Assembly (NCBI GenBank): GCA_002211745.1
Contig: CP022114.1
Span: 3,070,645 to 3,134,644, forward strand
DNA from: Kluyvera genomosp. 3
GTDB lineage: Bacteria > Pseudomonadota > Gammaproteobacteria > Enterobacterales > Enterobacteriaceae
DNA: 64,000 nt
Reading direction: 5' to 3'
The notes under the pieces were generated by a model. That model was not told the origin of the DNA and did no database searches. It saw only the letters and a list, made by a program, of their open reading frames with translations. The first letter of the stretch is position 1, and every line of letters begins with the position of its first letter. Of this stretch, positions 53,279-63,852 are shown one piece after another. The translations under genes were made by a program, and so were the position numbers.

Positions 53279-55296
53279 TTATTCACCTTTAACAGGGTTC
53301 AGGGCGCTCAGCAGGGTCTTTTTGTCCAGCAGCGGCGGGAGGATCTCGCCGGTGGTTTGCCCCGGCCCATAGACTTCATTGAAGGGATGGCGAAGCGGTT
53401 ACGTTTTTGCAGGAAAGCAGCGATGGCATCTGAGGGTTGGCTCCAGTCACCGCGTAGGGCTACCACATCAGGCGCATTCAGCGCGGCGATAATCTCCGGC
53501 TGATTCAATACCCGTATTTCATTCACTTTGCAGGTCACGCACCAGTCTGCCGAGATATCGACAAAGACCCGCTTCCCGTCCGCGACGGCCTGTGCAATTG
53601 CCGCTTCACTCAAGGGTTGCCAGCGGATCGCCGTTTCAGCCCTGGGCGCAGGCGAAGCCTGGAGGATCCCATGCAGCTGGTAACCGCTTAAGGCCGCCAG
53701 CAAAACCAGTACTACAAAGAAGCTCACACCCCGGCGTTTGGCGACGGAGATAAAAGCGAACAGCGCCAGCAGCGTGAGCGTCAGCACCATAACCCCGCTG
53801 ATTCTGTCGCCGATGTGCTGGGCAAGCAGCGTCGCCAGCCAAAGGCTGGAGGCCAGCATCATCAGCGCGAGCAGCGTTTTCACCCCGTTCATCCAGCGCC
53901 CTGGACGCGGCAGTAGCAAGGCGATTTTCGGCACCATTGCCACCAGCAGCCACGGAGGGCCATACCGATACCGAGCGCGATAAAAATAAGCCACAGCGTC
54001 GTCAGCGGTGCGCCCAGCGCAAAGGCGACAGCGGTACCGAGAAACGGTGCCGAACACGGCGTCGCCAGCAGCGTGGCAAAGACCCCTTCAAAGAAGCTGC
54101 CCAGCGTACCGTTGCCCCCTGCCGTCGCCATTCTGCCCGTCATCGTCGATGGCAGCAGCACGTTAAACACGCCGAACAGATTGAGCGCAAACACAAAGGT
54201 GACGGCCACCATCAGGCCGATAAACCACGGGTTCTGGAACTGAATGCCCCAGCCGAGTGCCGCCCCGTCAGCTTCAGCGCGGAGACCATCGCCGCCAGCA
54301 GCGCAAAGGAGAACAGGATCCCCGCGCTGGTCGCCAGAAAGCGTAGCCGGATCTTGCGCCTGTCCGTACCGACATGCAGCACTGCGCTGAGCTTCATCCC
54401 CAGTACCGGCAGCACGCAGGGCATCAGATTGAGGATCAGACCACCCAGCAGCGCAAACAGCAGCATCTGGCTCAGGCCGGTCGCCGTGTCATCGTGCAAT
54501 GCAGCGCTATCAGGGCCGACCGTGAGGGTCGTTTGCTGTGCCCGGTCATGATTGGTGAGCACAAAAGAGAGCGTTTTCCCTGCCAGCGTCGCGGGAACTT
54601 CACCCCATTCGTCGGTGACCGGTACGGTCACGGTCAACGCCTTGCCGCGCGTTTGCACCTGAGGCTCTCCGGGCAGAATGCCCCCGTCCAGCGGGTCGAA
54701 ATAGATTTCCGGCGAGCGCCATTCGTCCGGCGCTGTTCCGCTAATCACCAACTGCTTCCCTGCCAGATGCGCGCTGAGATCGGCGGAAACGCCGCTGCTG
54801 GCCGGAACCGTCCGCATCGCCTGTTCGAAGTCGTCCTGGAAGGTTTCGTCGGTAGGATGATTAAGATTAAGTTGCAGCGGGTAGTCTGTTAACAAGCAGA
54901 CGTTGCTACAGGTGGACAGCGTGAGCGTTCCAGCCAGCGTATCCCCGAGGTTCCCGGTGATGATCATCGGAATCGCCACCCGCCGATGGTAGCCTTGCGT
55001 GGTGAGCCCGGAAATGTCAAAGCGCGACGGCACCGGCCAGTACCACTGCGCCTTCTCGCCGTTCTGCCAGACTATCTCGGGCGCAACGCCCCTTCCCCGG
55101 CGAGCGCCAGTAGGTTTTCCAGCCGGACTGAAGTTCAACGGTCAGCAGACCGTACACTCGGCCCTCGCCTCTTTCGGCCTGGAAACGAATGCGGGCGTGA
55201 TCGTTTTGCGGGAGGTTAACCACCCGCTATCCGCTGCGTGGGCAATGCCCGTGCAGCTGAGCAACAGGAGGAGGAATCCCTGAAGATATTCAACAT
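53279..55296 (-). CDS. scsB: ScsB/DsbD-like transmembrane thiol reductase (seven apparent frameshifts)
   Basis: Restored length 674 residues. Signal peptide, periplasmic N-domain (GLLTVELQSGWKTYWRSPGE, TLSTCSNVCLLTDYPLQL), eight-helix membrane domain with the cysteine pair in NLMPCVLPVLGMK and LATPCSAPFLGTA, and a C-terminal thioredoxin domain with DISADWCVTCKVNE. It passes electrons from cytoplasmic thioredoxin to ScsC and probably DsbG. Seven single-base losses, all in G or C runs, exactly restore a frame divisible by three, which supports the sequencing-error view. Confidence 0.9.
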
Positions 55297-55343
55297 GTGT
55301 TTTCTCCGTAAATGAAAAATGAAATCGCTAAGACGGCGATTTT

Positions 55344-55706
55344 TTATTCACGGAAAACGCAGTTTTTGAGGTGTATTCGTAAGGTTGGCGGTCGCCGTGG
55401 CACGTCGCGAAAGACAAACGCGCGCACTTCGACAAACAGCGGCATCAGGGCCAGGAAGAGGATAACGGCGGGGAGCGCGCCGTCAAAGAACATCGGCTGG
55501 GCGCACAGTAGCGAGCTGGCGCTCAGCTGACACGGCGACGGGCCAAGTTCCGCTTCCGGCGTCGCCGGGCTGGAGAAGACCTGAACCGGGTTGCTGGCCT
55601 GCGCAAGAAAATGGTGCAGATAGACAGCCCGTTGGACCAGGCAGATAGCCATCGCCAGACAGGTCATCATCAACAGCCATTTTGCTACCAGCGGACGATT
55701 ATGCAT
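55344..55706 (-). CDS. scsA: ScsA-like small membrane protein
   Basis: 120 residues, two membrane helices (about 9-29 and 76-96) separated by a loop with paired cysteines (PSPCQLSASSLLCAQP). First gene of the minus-strand scs group, 47 bases before scsB, and equal in length to Salmonella ScsA, a proposed copper-related membrane protein. Function is not proven. Confidence 0.78.
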   Translation of the reverse strand: MHNRPLVAKWLLMMTCLAMAICLVQRAVYLHHFLAQASNPVQVFSSPATPEAELGPSPCQLSASSLLCAQPMFFDGALPAVILFLALMPLFVEVRAFVFRDVPRRPPTLRIHLKNCVFRE

Positions 55707-55859
55707 TATTCACCAAATCAATCAGGACCGACGAATCATAAACAATACTCAATGATCCGCAAGGGGTGAGTGTAAGGTTTTGTCTGCTCCACCGCTGCGC
55801 TGAGCAAGAAATCCTGCTCTATAGTTAATCTATCTTCTCTGGTTGAGGCTGCTCGCGCC

Positions 55860-56810
55860 ATGATTGCAGCATATCCCGGCATCACCCTACTCCTGCTCGC
55901 GTCGCTGGCATTCAGCCCGGATGCCGTAGCGGCGGAGGGCCAGCGGATCAAGCAGCGCGCCGACGCGGTGCTGACCTTAATGAGCTTTATGATCGTGCCG
56001 GATATCACCGCCAGCGATCTCAATATTGGCTCCGGTTCCGATGATAAAACCGAGCTCTCCATTACCCAGTTTGGCGGCGGCGCCACCATGGGGAGTCCTT
56101 TCCGTTGTATCTGGAAGGCGCATTGGGCTACAGCCGTTATGATCCGCAGTTTGTGATCAGCGACGGCGACCAGAGTCGACGTATTCCTACCAAATGGAAC
56201 AGCCTGACCACCACCGGCGGTATCGGCTGGGATTTCAACCTGCACCGCGACCGCTGGGCGGCAATCTGGTGCTGCGTCCCATCGCCAACGTCATGCTCGG
56301 CACCATGGCCAGCGATCTGCGCGTGGGCGCCTGGGCGCTGGAGCGGCATAAAAACGCCGATTACGATTTCCTCGACGGCGGCCGACTCAATGCCTACGGG
56401 CTGGGCGGTTCGTTGATGCTCGACTATGAGCTTCTCTCCCTGCGCAGGATATCGATGTGGAGTTGCGCTACACGGGAATGAATCTGCAAACCTTCGGCAG
56501 CACCTCTCGTGCCGTTGAAGGAAGCGCCACGGCGCAAAATCTGGGGCTGTATCTGCGCCGCCGTGCGCCATTGTTCGACTGGACGCTGCTGAAAAGCCCG
56601 GTGCGCTATGTGCTGGAGGGCGCGCACACCGAATACCTCGGCGAGCAGCGCGGCAAGCTCGGATTCGATAGCCTGAGCTCGGTGGGACTGGGCATTGAAA
56701 TGGACAGCAGCAAGTACCCGGTCTTTATTACCCGAACGCGGCTGGTGGCGCGCTATATGTTCGGCAACGGCACCAGCGGCTATGGCGTAGGGCTGGCAAT
56801 GAGCTTTTAA
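55860..56810 (+). CDS. Solitary outer-membrane beta-barrel protein (three apparent frameshifts)
   Basis: Restored length 317 residues with signal peptide (AAYPGITLLLLASLAFSPDAVAAEG). The rest alternates short amphipathic strands (PLYLEGALGYSRYDPQF, TTGGIGWDFNLHRDRWGGN, DIDVELRYTGMNLQTFG) and ends in GYGVGLAMSF, a terminal Phe strand typical of outer-membrane barrels. Resembles the solitary autotransporter-barrel family; there is no passenger domain. Missing bases at about 56095, 56259 and 56438. Divergent from scsA. Confidence 0.7.
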
Positions 56811-56833
56811 TGACCATCGCCACCCGCCACGTT

Positions 56834-57709
56834 TCAGGGATTCAGCAATGCCTTATATTGGGCTTCATACTGCGGCGCATTCCATGAACCATCGAAAATG
56901 GTGTAGGTGATATAGCCTTTATTCAGCCAACCAGAATCACTGTCGTCGAGTACCGGTTTTAGCGACTGCGGATTCATCGTCTGTTTCGCCGTACCGTCGG
57001 GCAGAATATCGTAGCCAATTTGCGCGACCGGGAAACGCTGATTATCGACATAGTGCACGCCTTTAATATCCGCCGACGCCAGCGCCGGATAGTTAATACT
57101 TAACCCGGTACCCGCAGGTAATAACGGCTGCCCTTTCACACGTTGACTATTCAGTTTATCCACAACGCCAACGACATAATCGACGGAGTCGGGCCAGTAT
57201 TTATGCGTACTTGGCCATTTATTTTTCATCTCTTCGTCGGTAAATCGATAGCCAATACTGGCGGCAATGGCCGGGACGCCGTAGCGAACTGCGCGAGCGG
57301 CGGCGCTGACGGTTCCGGAATTGACCTGCGCCATCCCGGTATTCGGGCCGTCGTTGACGCCGGAAATCACTAAATCAGGCGCGGTCTCTTTCAGCAGACC
57401 ATGGAGACCAAAATCGACCGAGTCTGCTGGCGTACCCGGAAAGCAATAGCGCTGATCGGCGACCTTTTTCACATCAAAGATTTTCCCCGTTTTGAAGGTA
57501 ATGGCCGAGCCAATACCGCTTTGATTCGTGGCCGGAGCAACCATCCAGACATCATAGCCTTTTGCCTTAAGTTTATCCTGAAGCGATATACTACCCGGCG
57601 ATTCACAGCCATCATCGTTGACGACCAATATTTTCAGCGGTGCCGCTCCGGCCTGAGCAGAAAAAGCGCATATAGCGAACAACGGGGCAATAACTTTCAG
57701 TAAATTCAT
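56834..57709 (-). CDS. Exported SurE-like 5'/3'-nucleotidase
   Basis: 291 residues from the ATG at 57709 (GAGGAG 6 bases upstream). Signal peptide NLLKVIAPLFAICAFSAQAGA, unlike cytoplasmic SurE. Catalytic metal motif ILVVNDDGCESPG, substrate loops PATNQSGIGSAITF and SGVNDGPNTGMAQVNSGTVSAAA are all present. Expected to dephosphorylate nucleoside monophosphates in the periplasm. A hairpin followed by a T run lies in its leader. Convergent with the barrel protein gene. Confidence 0.88.
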   Translation of the reverse strand: MNLLKVIAPLFAICAFSAQAGAAPLKILVVNDDGCESPGSISLQDKLKAKGYDVWMVAPATNQSGIGSAITFKTGKIFDVKKVADQRYCFPGTPADSVDFGLHGLLKETAPDLVISGVNDGPNTGMAQVNSGTVSAAARAVRYGVPAIAASIGYRFTDEEMKNKWPSTHKYWPDSVDYVVGVVDKLNSQRVKGQPLLPAGTGLSINYPALASADIKGVHYVDNQRFPVAQIGYDILPDGTAKQTMNPQSLKPVLDDSDSGWLNKGYITYTIFDGSWNAPQYEAQYKALLNP

Positions 57710-58209
57710 CGTAACTCCTCGGATAAGGGAACAGGTGCTTATGACAAGCAAAAAAAAACCTAAGACACCCGCCGCCCATGCAGAGCAACAAGTGTCTTAG
57801 GTTTTGCCTTATTTCAGTAACAATCCTGAGATGGCTGTGAAAATACCGTCTAAGCCGCTCAAGGTCCAGAGGGGCTATTCCTTTTCTGTGACCAGCATCA
57901 TAATATCATGCCAGATGAAGCTGACATCCACCCTGGTTTAATTTCACGAATAAACCATTCTTTAGTTAAGCAGAGAAAAAATCACCTGACTAAATCATCC
58001 GAAAAGAAGACTTGAAGGCGATCACAAATATAATCCTGAGATAAAATAATTACTGCCATTTAAAATTGATGGTGCTATTGTCCGGCAAAACTGGATTGTT
58101 ACTGTTTGCAACAGGCAAAACCTGCGTCATTTCTCAAGCATGCTATTTTGATGATTGAGAAGGGGCGCGGGTTTTTTGTTTTTAATTAAAAATATAAAAA
58201 GGATACCCA
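57710..58209. promoter_or_regulatory. Divergent control region between surE-like and histidine phosphatase genes
   Basis: 500 bases with no credible protein gene. Contains an intrinsic-terminator-like hairpin on the minus strand (57751-57805) and AT-rich DNA from about 57940 to 58080 that probably holds both promoters. Long enough for a leader RNA or a small RNA on the minus strand. Confidence 0.5.
57751..57805 (-). terminator. Intrinsic terminator/attenuator in the leader of the surE-like gene
   Basis: Read on the minus strand, AAAACCTAAGACAC and GTGTCTTAGGTTTT form a perfect 14-base stem with a 23-base loop, followed by a run of T (eight A on the plus strand at 57751-57758). It lies 42 bases before the surE-like start codon, so a transcript from upstream would stop before the gene unless attenuation is relieved. 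Confidence 0.65.
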
Positions 58210-59001
58210 ATGAAAAAATGGCTGATTGCTTTAATGGCGCTTGCCAGCGCGGCGACCTGTTCTGCGGCAGATATTGCCACCTCTGCCAACGATGATACCG
58301 TCACCCTCTATTTTGCCCGTCATGGTAAAACGCTATTTAATACCTTCGATCGCGTTCAGGGCTGGGCCGATACGCCACTGACCGAAGATGGCGTCCGGGT
58401 CGCCCGTTATCTTGGCGAAGGGTTAAAAGGGATCGCATTTGACCGCTATTACTCCAGCGACGCGGGACGCCAGCGCGAAACCATGGCGGTCATTCTCAAG
58501 CAAATGGGGGTCGAAAACTACCAGCTCAATGAGCTTCCCGGCCTGCGTGAAGCCTTCTTTGGCGGTTTTGAGGGCGGCTTCAATAAAGATATGGCGGAAG
58601 CCGGCGCACATGCGCTCGGATTAGCCGATAGCGCCGCGTTGTTCCAGGCGATGAAGGCGGGAACCCTGCCCGTGAAGGATTCACAGGACGCGCTGGCGAA
58701 AGCCGACCCGAAAGGGCTCGCGGAAAACTATGCACAGGTAAAAGCCCGCACCCAGGCCGCGCTGGCGACTATCATCAAGCAGGCGCAGGCGAACGGCGAT
58801 AAAACCGTGCTGGCTATCTCGTCGGGCACATCGATGCAAATTATGATCTCCGATCTCACCGATTCGCCAGACAAAAATAAACCGCTGGCTAATGCCGCCG
58901 TGGTCAAAATTATCTATAAAAACGGTCACTACAGCGTGCCGGAAATTGGCACATTGCAATACGTCGAAGCCGGTAAACAGCGTCTGAATAATCAAAAATA
59001 A
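58210..59001 (+). CDS. Exported histidine phosphatase family protein
   Basis: 263 residues with signal peptide (KKWLIALMALASAATCSA). Phosphoglycerate-mutase fold: catalytic YFARHGKTLFNTFDRVQGWADTPLT, YYSSDAGRQRETM, and acid motif LREAFFGGFEGG; the second catalytic His of typical members is replaced by Ser-Gly in LAISSGTSMQIM, which would lower or change activity. A periplasmic phosphatase or binding protein. AAAGGA precedes the ATG. Followed by a hairpin and a porin gene. Confidence 0.85.
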   Translation: MKKWLIALMALASAATCSAADIATSANDDTVTLYFARHGKTLFNTFDRVQGWADTPLTEDGVRVARYLGEGLKGIAFDRYYSSDAGRQRETMAVILKQMGVENYQLNELPGLREAFFGGFEGGFNKDMAEAGAHALGLADSAALFQAMKAGTLPVKDSQDALAKADPKGLAENYAQVKARTQAALATIIKQAQANGDKTVLAISSGTSMQIMISDLTDSPDKNKPLANAAVVKIIYKNGHYSVPEIGTLQYVEAGKQRLNNQK

Positions 59002-59019
59002 TATCTACATTGATAATAC

Positions 59020-59040
59020 CGCGGGGATTCTTGCCCCGCG
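59020..59040 (+). other. Intercistronic hairpin before the porin gene
   Basis: CGCGGGG and CCCCGCG arms with a 7-base loop in the 58-base gap between the phosphatase and porin genes. No T run follows; could limit read-through into the porin or protect the upstream message. Confidence 0.5.
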
Positions 59041-59059
59041 AATCTATTCTGGATCACAC

Positions 59060-60386
59060 ATGAAAATAACACCATTAGCAACAGCATTGCTTATGCTGAT
59101 GCAAGGCTGCGCCATGTCAGCATGGGCCGCCGACAATCAAAATGAATACGCGTATTTGGATAACGTTTTTTTTCGTGATTCGTCGATGACCCTGTCATTA
59201 AAGAATTACTGGAAATATCTGAAAGAGGAGAATGCAAACCCCACACACGTGCACAATGCCTGGGGCCAGGGCGTGGCGGTGGATTATCAATCGGGCTATT
59301 TTGCCGATTTCATTGGCGTTGATGCCGTTTATTATGGCGCAGTGAAATTAGGCGCCAGTGATTATTTTAACTCCCGAGGCGTACTGTATAATAACGGCGA
59401 GGGTAATAAAAAAAGCAATGCTGAGGGTTATTCTAAATTCGGCCAACGTAATATTAAGCTGAAATATAACGTTGCGGATACCCAGTTGAGGGCCCGCTGG
59501 GCTGGCAGGTACTGAAAAATTACGGCGTTATCTCCACCTCCAATCGCCTCTCGCCCACCACCTATTCGGGATTAGCGGCGGCATCAGCGGTGAGCATTTG
59601 ACGCTACGCGGCGCCTATATCGAGAATTCAATGGACCGTAACTCGCCGGATAAAAAACAGTTGCAGACCAATACCGGAGAGAAAATTAACCATCTGGCGG
59701 GCGGCGAACTGTTGTGGAACAGCCAGTTGTTCAGCGCGCAATATGGCTACGGTGAGAGCGAAAATTATCTGCGCCGGCATCTGTTGTTTACCCAACTGCG
59801 GCCCGTCGAGCGTTTGAATATCGGCACGCAAATCTATGCAACCGAAGCGCTGGATAACTATCTGGCGATGCCCGCCAGCAAACGCGACTTCGATCATAAC
59901 GCCTGGCATTTCGCCATCGACGCCAGCTGGCAGGCCGACCGCTGGAGTACGAAATGGGGTGTGGGCTATACCAGCGCCAAAAAAGAGAATGAAGTCGGCT
60001 TCTATCCTCGCCATATGAGTAAAAACTCACGCGGCACATTTATCTCAATGGCCTATGCCGGCGATGACTATATGCGCGATGGCGAACTGGTGCTGGCGAA
60101 TATTTCTGACTACAAGCTCACGCCGGATCTGGCTGTCGGGCTGGCGGGAAATATCGCGCAGTTTAACTACAAGAATAACCACGTACGTACCGGCGAAATT
60201 AGCGCCTTTACCCGCTGGACGCCTTCCGCGCCGCCGCTGAAGAATTTAACGGTTTGGCTGATGTTTGGCCCCGGCTGGTCGTATAAAACCAGCGGTAAAA
60301 CGCCGGTGCTCACTAACGGCCACTATACGCGCACGCAGACGCTGTCCTCTGAAGCCATTATTGAATACCGTTTTCGGATGTTCTGA
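59060..60386 (+). CDS. OprD-family-like outer-membrane porin (two apparent frameshifts)
   Basis: Restored length 442 residues. Signal peptide KITPLATALLMLMQGCAMSAWA. N-terminal segment FFRDSSMTLSLKNYWKYLKEE and GVAVDYQSGYFADFIGVDAVYYGAVKLGASDYFNSRG are OprD-like; ends with EAIIEYRFRMF, a terminal Phe barrel strand. Substrate-specific uptake channel; lying after two exported phosphatases it may serve uptake of the dephosphorylated product. Missing bases at about 59486 and 59569. Confidence 0.82.
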
Positions 60387-60391
60387 GAAAA

Positions 60392-60422
60392 GCAGGCCTG
60401 ATAGGTTCACTATCAGGCCTGC
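60392..60422. terminator. Bidirectional hairpin between porin and ansP
   Basis: GCAGGCCTGATAG and CTATCAGGCCTGC form a perfect 13-base stem with a 5-base loop between two converging genes. On the minus strand it is followed by TTTT, making it a Rho-independent terminator for ansP; it probably also stops the porin transcript. Confidence 0.8.
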
Positions 60423-60430
60423 AGGAGAGA

Positions 60431-61869
60431 TTACGGCGCGGTGCGGTGAATTTCCGCCACGCGCTTGCGAACGCCAAACCAACCGGCGACCAGCAGAATA
60501 GCAATCAGCGGCAGCGCGGCGATGGTGTAGGTACCGTTCGGGTAGTCAAACGCCATCAGCACCAGCACGCTCAGCAGGAACAGCAGCGTCAGCCAGGAGG
60601 TAAACGGCGCCCCGGCAGCTTAAAGCTGACGTCAGCGGCTTTGCCCTCTTTAATGGCTTTACGCAGACGAAGCTGGCAGACCATGATAAAGCCCACGAAG
60701 CAATAATCCCCAGCGACGCGAAGTTCAGGACGATTTCAAACACCTGAGACGGCACCAGATAGTTGAGGAATACGCCCACCACGTAAACCACCAGCGTGGC
60801 CATAATCCCGGCATACGGCACCTGCTGACGGCTCATTTTGCTCATAAACTTCGGCGCGGATCCGCCCATCGCCATCGAGCGCAGAATACGCCCGGTGCAG
60901 TACAGGCCCGAGTTCAGGCTGGAGAGCGCGGCGGTCAGGACCACGATGTTCATAATGCTGCCGATGTACGGCACGCCCAGCTTCGAGAAGAAGGTGACGA
61001 ACGGGCTTTGCCCGCCTGGTAGGCGGTCCACGGCAACAACAGGACCAGCAGCACCACGGAGCCGACGTAGAACAGACCAATACGCCAGATCACGCTGTTG
61101 ATGGCGCGCGGCACCATGGTCTGCGGATCTTTACACTCGCCGGCCGCGGTACCGACCAGTTCAATCGAGGCAAAGGCGAAAACCACGCCCTGTACCAACA
61201 CCAACGCGGGAAGTAGGCCATGCGGGAAGAAACCGCCGTTGTCGGTAATCAGATGGAAACCGGTCGCATTGCCGTCCAGCGGCTTGCCGCTGCCCAGATA
61301 GACGGTACCCACCACGAGGAAGACAACAATGGCCAGCACTTTGATGAGCGCAAACCAGAACTCCATTTCGGCGAACCACTTAACGCCAATCATGTTCATG
61401 GTGCCCACCACCGCCAGCGCGCCAAGCGCGAAGACCCACTGTGGAACGTCGCCAAATGCGCCCCAGTAGTGCATATAGAGCGCCACGGCGGTGATATCAA
61501 CGATGCCGGTCATCGCCCAGTTGACGAAATACATCCAGCCCGCCACGTAGGCGGCTTTTTCGCCGAGAAACTCACGGGCATAGGAGACGAAGCTGCCGCT
61601 GGAAGGACGATGCAGCACCAGTTCACCAAGGGCGCGAAGAATAAAGAATGAAAAAATACCGCATACCAGATACACCAGCGCCAACGCCGGGCCAGCCATC
61701 TGTAGGCGCGCGCCAGCCCCGAGAAACAGGCCGGTACCAATGGCCCCGCCGATCGCAATCATCTGCACCTGACGGTTTCCCATGGCCTTGTGGTACCCCT
61801 CTTCGTGGCATTCAGCCAGCGTCGTTTCGCCGCGTGTTGCTCCGCGGCTTGAGTGTTTTGTGTTTCCAT
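60431..61869 (-). CDS. ansP: L-asparagine permease (four apparent frameshifts)
   Basis: Restored length 480 residues, amino-acid-polyamine-organocation family with twelve helices. Sequence from [20 protein letters not shown] through [40 protein letters not shown] and [10 protein letters not shown]-type helix to the end [10 protein letters not shown] is nearly that of E. coli AnsP, but the C-terminus is about 20 residues shorter. Imports asparagine with protons. Missing bases at about 60620, 60704, 61014 and 61819. Confidence 0.93.
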
Positions 61870-62290
61870 TTTCCCTGTTACCTGTCTGATTTAAGGAGAT
61901 TTCAGGTCGTCGCGAACGGAACGCGAGCCACGACGATCAATGCGATTTTTCCCGTCATTCTGTGTAGAGATAAAATCGCCGCGAAGCATCCTACCTGCAA
62001 TTAATAAGCGGTGCAAAACATACGCGGTCGTCAGAGCGCTCCGGGACGAACAAAGCGTCGTCATCAGCGGTCATGGCAGCGGTTTTAACTGTGCGAAAGA
62101 GAAAAACAGGAAAATATCGGGAAGGTAAACACTTCGTGCTTAACAATGAAGGGAAATATTGATTCCGTCTGCTTTCGCCTGTCGGCAAGGCGAAACGGCC
62201 TCGTCATCGAGGCCGTTGCATAAAAGAGATAAATCACATCATTGAGTTAATTTCGTGACAGGTAATTTTTACGGAAAGAAATATTCCGCA
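61870..62290. promoter_or_regulatory. Intergenic region between ansP and the downstream membrane-protein gene
   Basis: 421 bases with no supported gene. AACGGCCTCG and CGAGGCCGTT at 62194-62217 form a perfect 10-base stem with loop TCAT, about 74 bases past the stop of the minus-strand gene that ends at 62291, suitable as its terminator though the T run is short. The part next to ansP should hold its promoter; I cannot assign the boxes. Confidence 0.5.
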
Positions 62291-62884
62291 TCAGGATTTG
62301 CGACGTTCAGGAAGAATATTTACCGATGCCATCAGACAGATAATATAACCAAACAGCTCGCTCCCCTCTTCCACCATATTTTTGACAATACGGACGTAGC
62401 CATCCTGCAAAATAGACTGCCAGAGTATCGACATACCGAACAAACGGGAAAAGACGAGAATCGCCAGTAGACCGGCAATCATTAATCCATATGACGGCGT
62501 CGTGGTATATTCAGCCAGCTGTGCCAGCACCCGCTGCGGCTGACGAAATGCGTAGTAAAGGGTCGCCAGGCTTACCGCCAGCGCGAACCACAGCCAGCTC
62601 CCATGCCGGATGAGGTCAAACACCGCGTCAAGTTCACGGATCAGCATGGCAAGGAAAAAACCGGCGATCAGAATATTGCACTGACGCATTGCGCTGTGTT
62701 TCCACCCGCGAACAAGGTGCACCATGATAATGATAAATAGAATACTTTCCTGAACAATTTCAGTGAATGAGTCTTCGGTCAGACCATTTTTGATTATATT
62801 CACATCAACATGCAGGCACAGTACGACAACGACTACCGCCAGGGCTAAAAATACAACACGAAAAAGTAAGCTAACTAAAATCAT
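62291..62884 (-). CDS. Inner-membrane protein of unknown function
   Basis: 197 residues from the ATG at 62884 (no strong ribosome site). About six membrane helices in pairs, e.g. ILVSLLFRVVFLALAVVVVVL, ESILFIIIMVHLVRGW, NILIAGFFLAMLI, LWFALAVSLATLYYAF, YGLMIAGLLAILVFS. A charged RELDAVFDLIRHG and an acidic MVEEGSELFGY occur in the loops. No family I can name. Base composition is less GC-rich than neighbours near its start. Confidence 0.65.
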   Translation of the reverse strand: MILVSLLFRVVFLALAVVVVVLCLHVDVNIIKNGLTEDSFTEIVQESILFIIIMVHLVRGWKHSAMRQCNILIAGFFLAMLIRELDAVFDLIRHGSWLWFALAVSLATLYYAFRQPQRVLAQLAEYTTTPSYGLMIAGLLAILVFSRLFGMSILWQSILQDGYVRIVKNMVEEGSELFGYIICLMASVNILPERRKS

Positions 62885-63046
62885 AAAAGTCACTGCATCT
62901 TACCAAAACTTTATTTTACAGTGAGGTTTATCTGACAACTTGTCCATCTGTGCCACATAGCCGCGATATTTAACAATTATTGCGCTATTGCCGGCGAACG
63001 TTTATTTCCCGACCTTGTTAAAATAATAGCCGATGCGCGGCCGGCA

Positions 63047-63738
63047 TTATATTGCGCTATTTTCGTACTCGTAGCGGCAGATGGTGTTAATCCCACGTTC
63101 GGGGCTTTTGACTCCCGTGTGCAGGTACAGCGCTTTTGCTTCGTGTACCCAGAAGCTGCCGCCGGCTCGCGCCTGCGCGTTAAACAGCGTTGCCTGCGGA
63201 TACATCGTACGCAAATTGCCTTTACTGAAACCAAACCATTTACGGGAAACGTCCCTCAGTTCGCGAGTGGTAAGCAGCCGCCCGCCCTGGCGCGCGCAGC
63301 GCTCACGAGCCTGCACAAAGTTATCATCCACCACGCCGTCGCCCATAAGCCAGGTGGAGACCGTAAAGTCGTAGCGCTGGGAATTGCCGCTCTTACGGTT
63401 ATGCAGCGTCAACGTCCCCGCCCTTTCATGCGCCAGCGGCTGTCGTACCATCCGCAGCGTAACCCGCCCTTCATGATGGGGGTCGATTTTCAGCCAACTG
63501 TGATTAAAGCTGAAGACCACGTCATTAAGATTCAACGCCTCGTGGTTGCTGCTCATGGTCACGATCGCACCGGTAAATCCGGTGCTCAGTATGCTAGCCG
63601 TGCGAAAGCCTGGCGTGCTGGGGCATGAAAGCTGATACGCTGAAAATAATCCGTCTGCGCTTCAGGCGCGGCATAAACGACGAGCGGCGATAACAACGAG
63701 ATAAGGGCCGAAGCCCGAAACAGGGTTTTCATCTGCAT
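63047..63738 (-). CDS. Exported protein with C-type-lectin-like segment (one apparent frameshift)
   Basis: Restored length 230 residues. Signal peptide (KTLFRASALISLLSPLVVYA), then a beta-rich domain (ALNLNDVVFSFNHSWLKIDPHHEGRVTLRM), then a cysteine-bearing domain ARERCARQGGRLLTTREL ... GINTICRYEY whose two cysteines and GG-L-E pattern recall the C-terminal adhesion modules of intimin-like proteins. Function unknown, perhaps surface or periplasmic binding. One C is missing at about 63627. Confidence 0.6.
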
Positions 63739-63852
63739 TCTTACCTTTGTCACGGATGGCAGTGGCAACGTTGCAGAAAGAATAATGTGAGCAATTGATA
63801 AATAAAGATAATTTACACATTCTGACGGTAATGCGCGGTGTTTATCGCCGGA

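Noticed and set aside
55736-56245. Minus-strand open frame opposite the barrel protein
   Set aside because: Shadow frame; the plus-strand frame shows a signal peptide and barrel strands.
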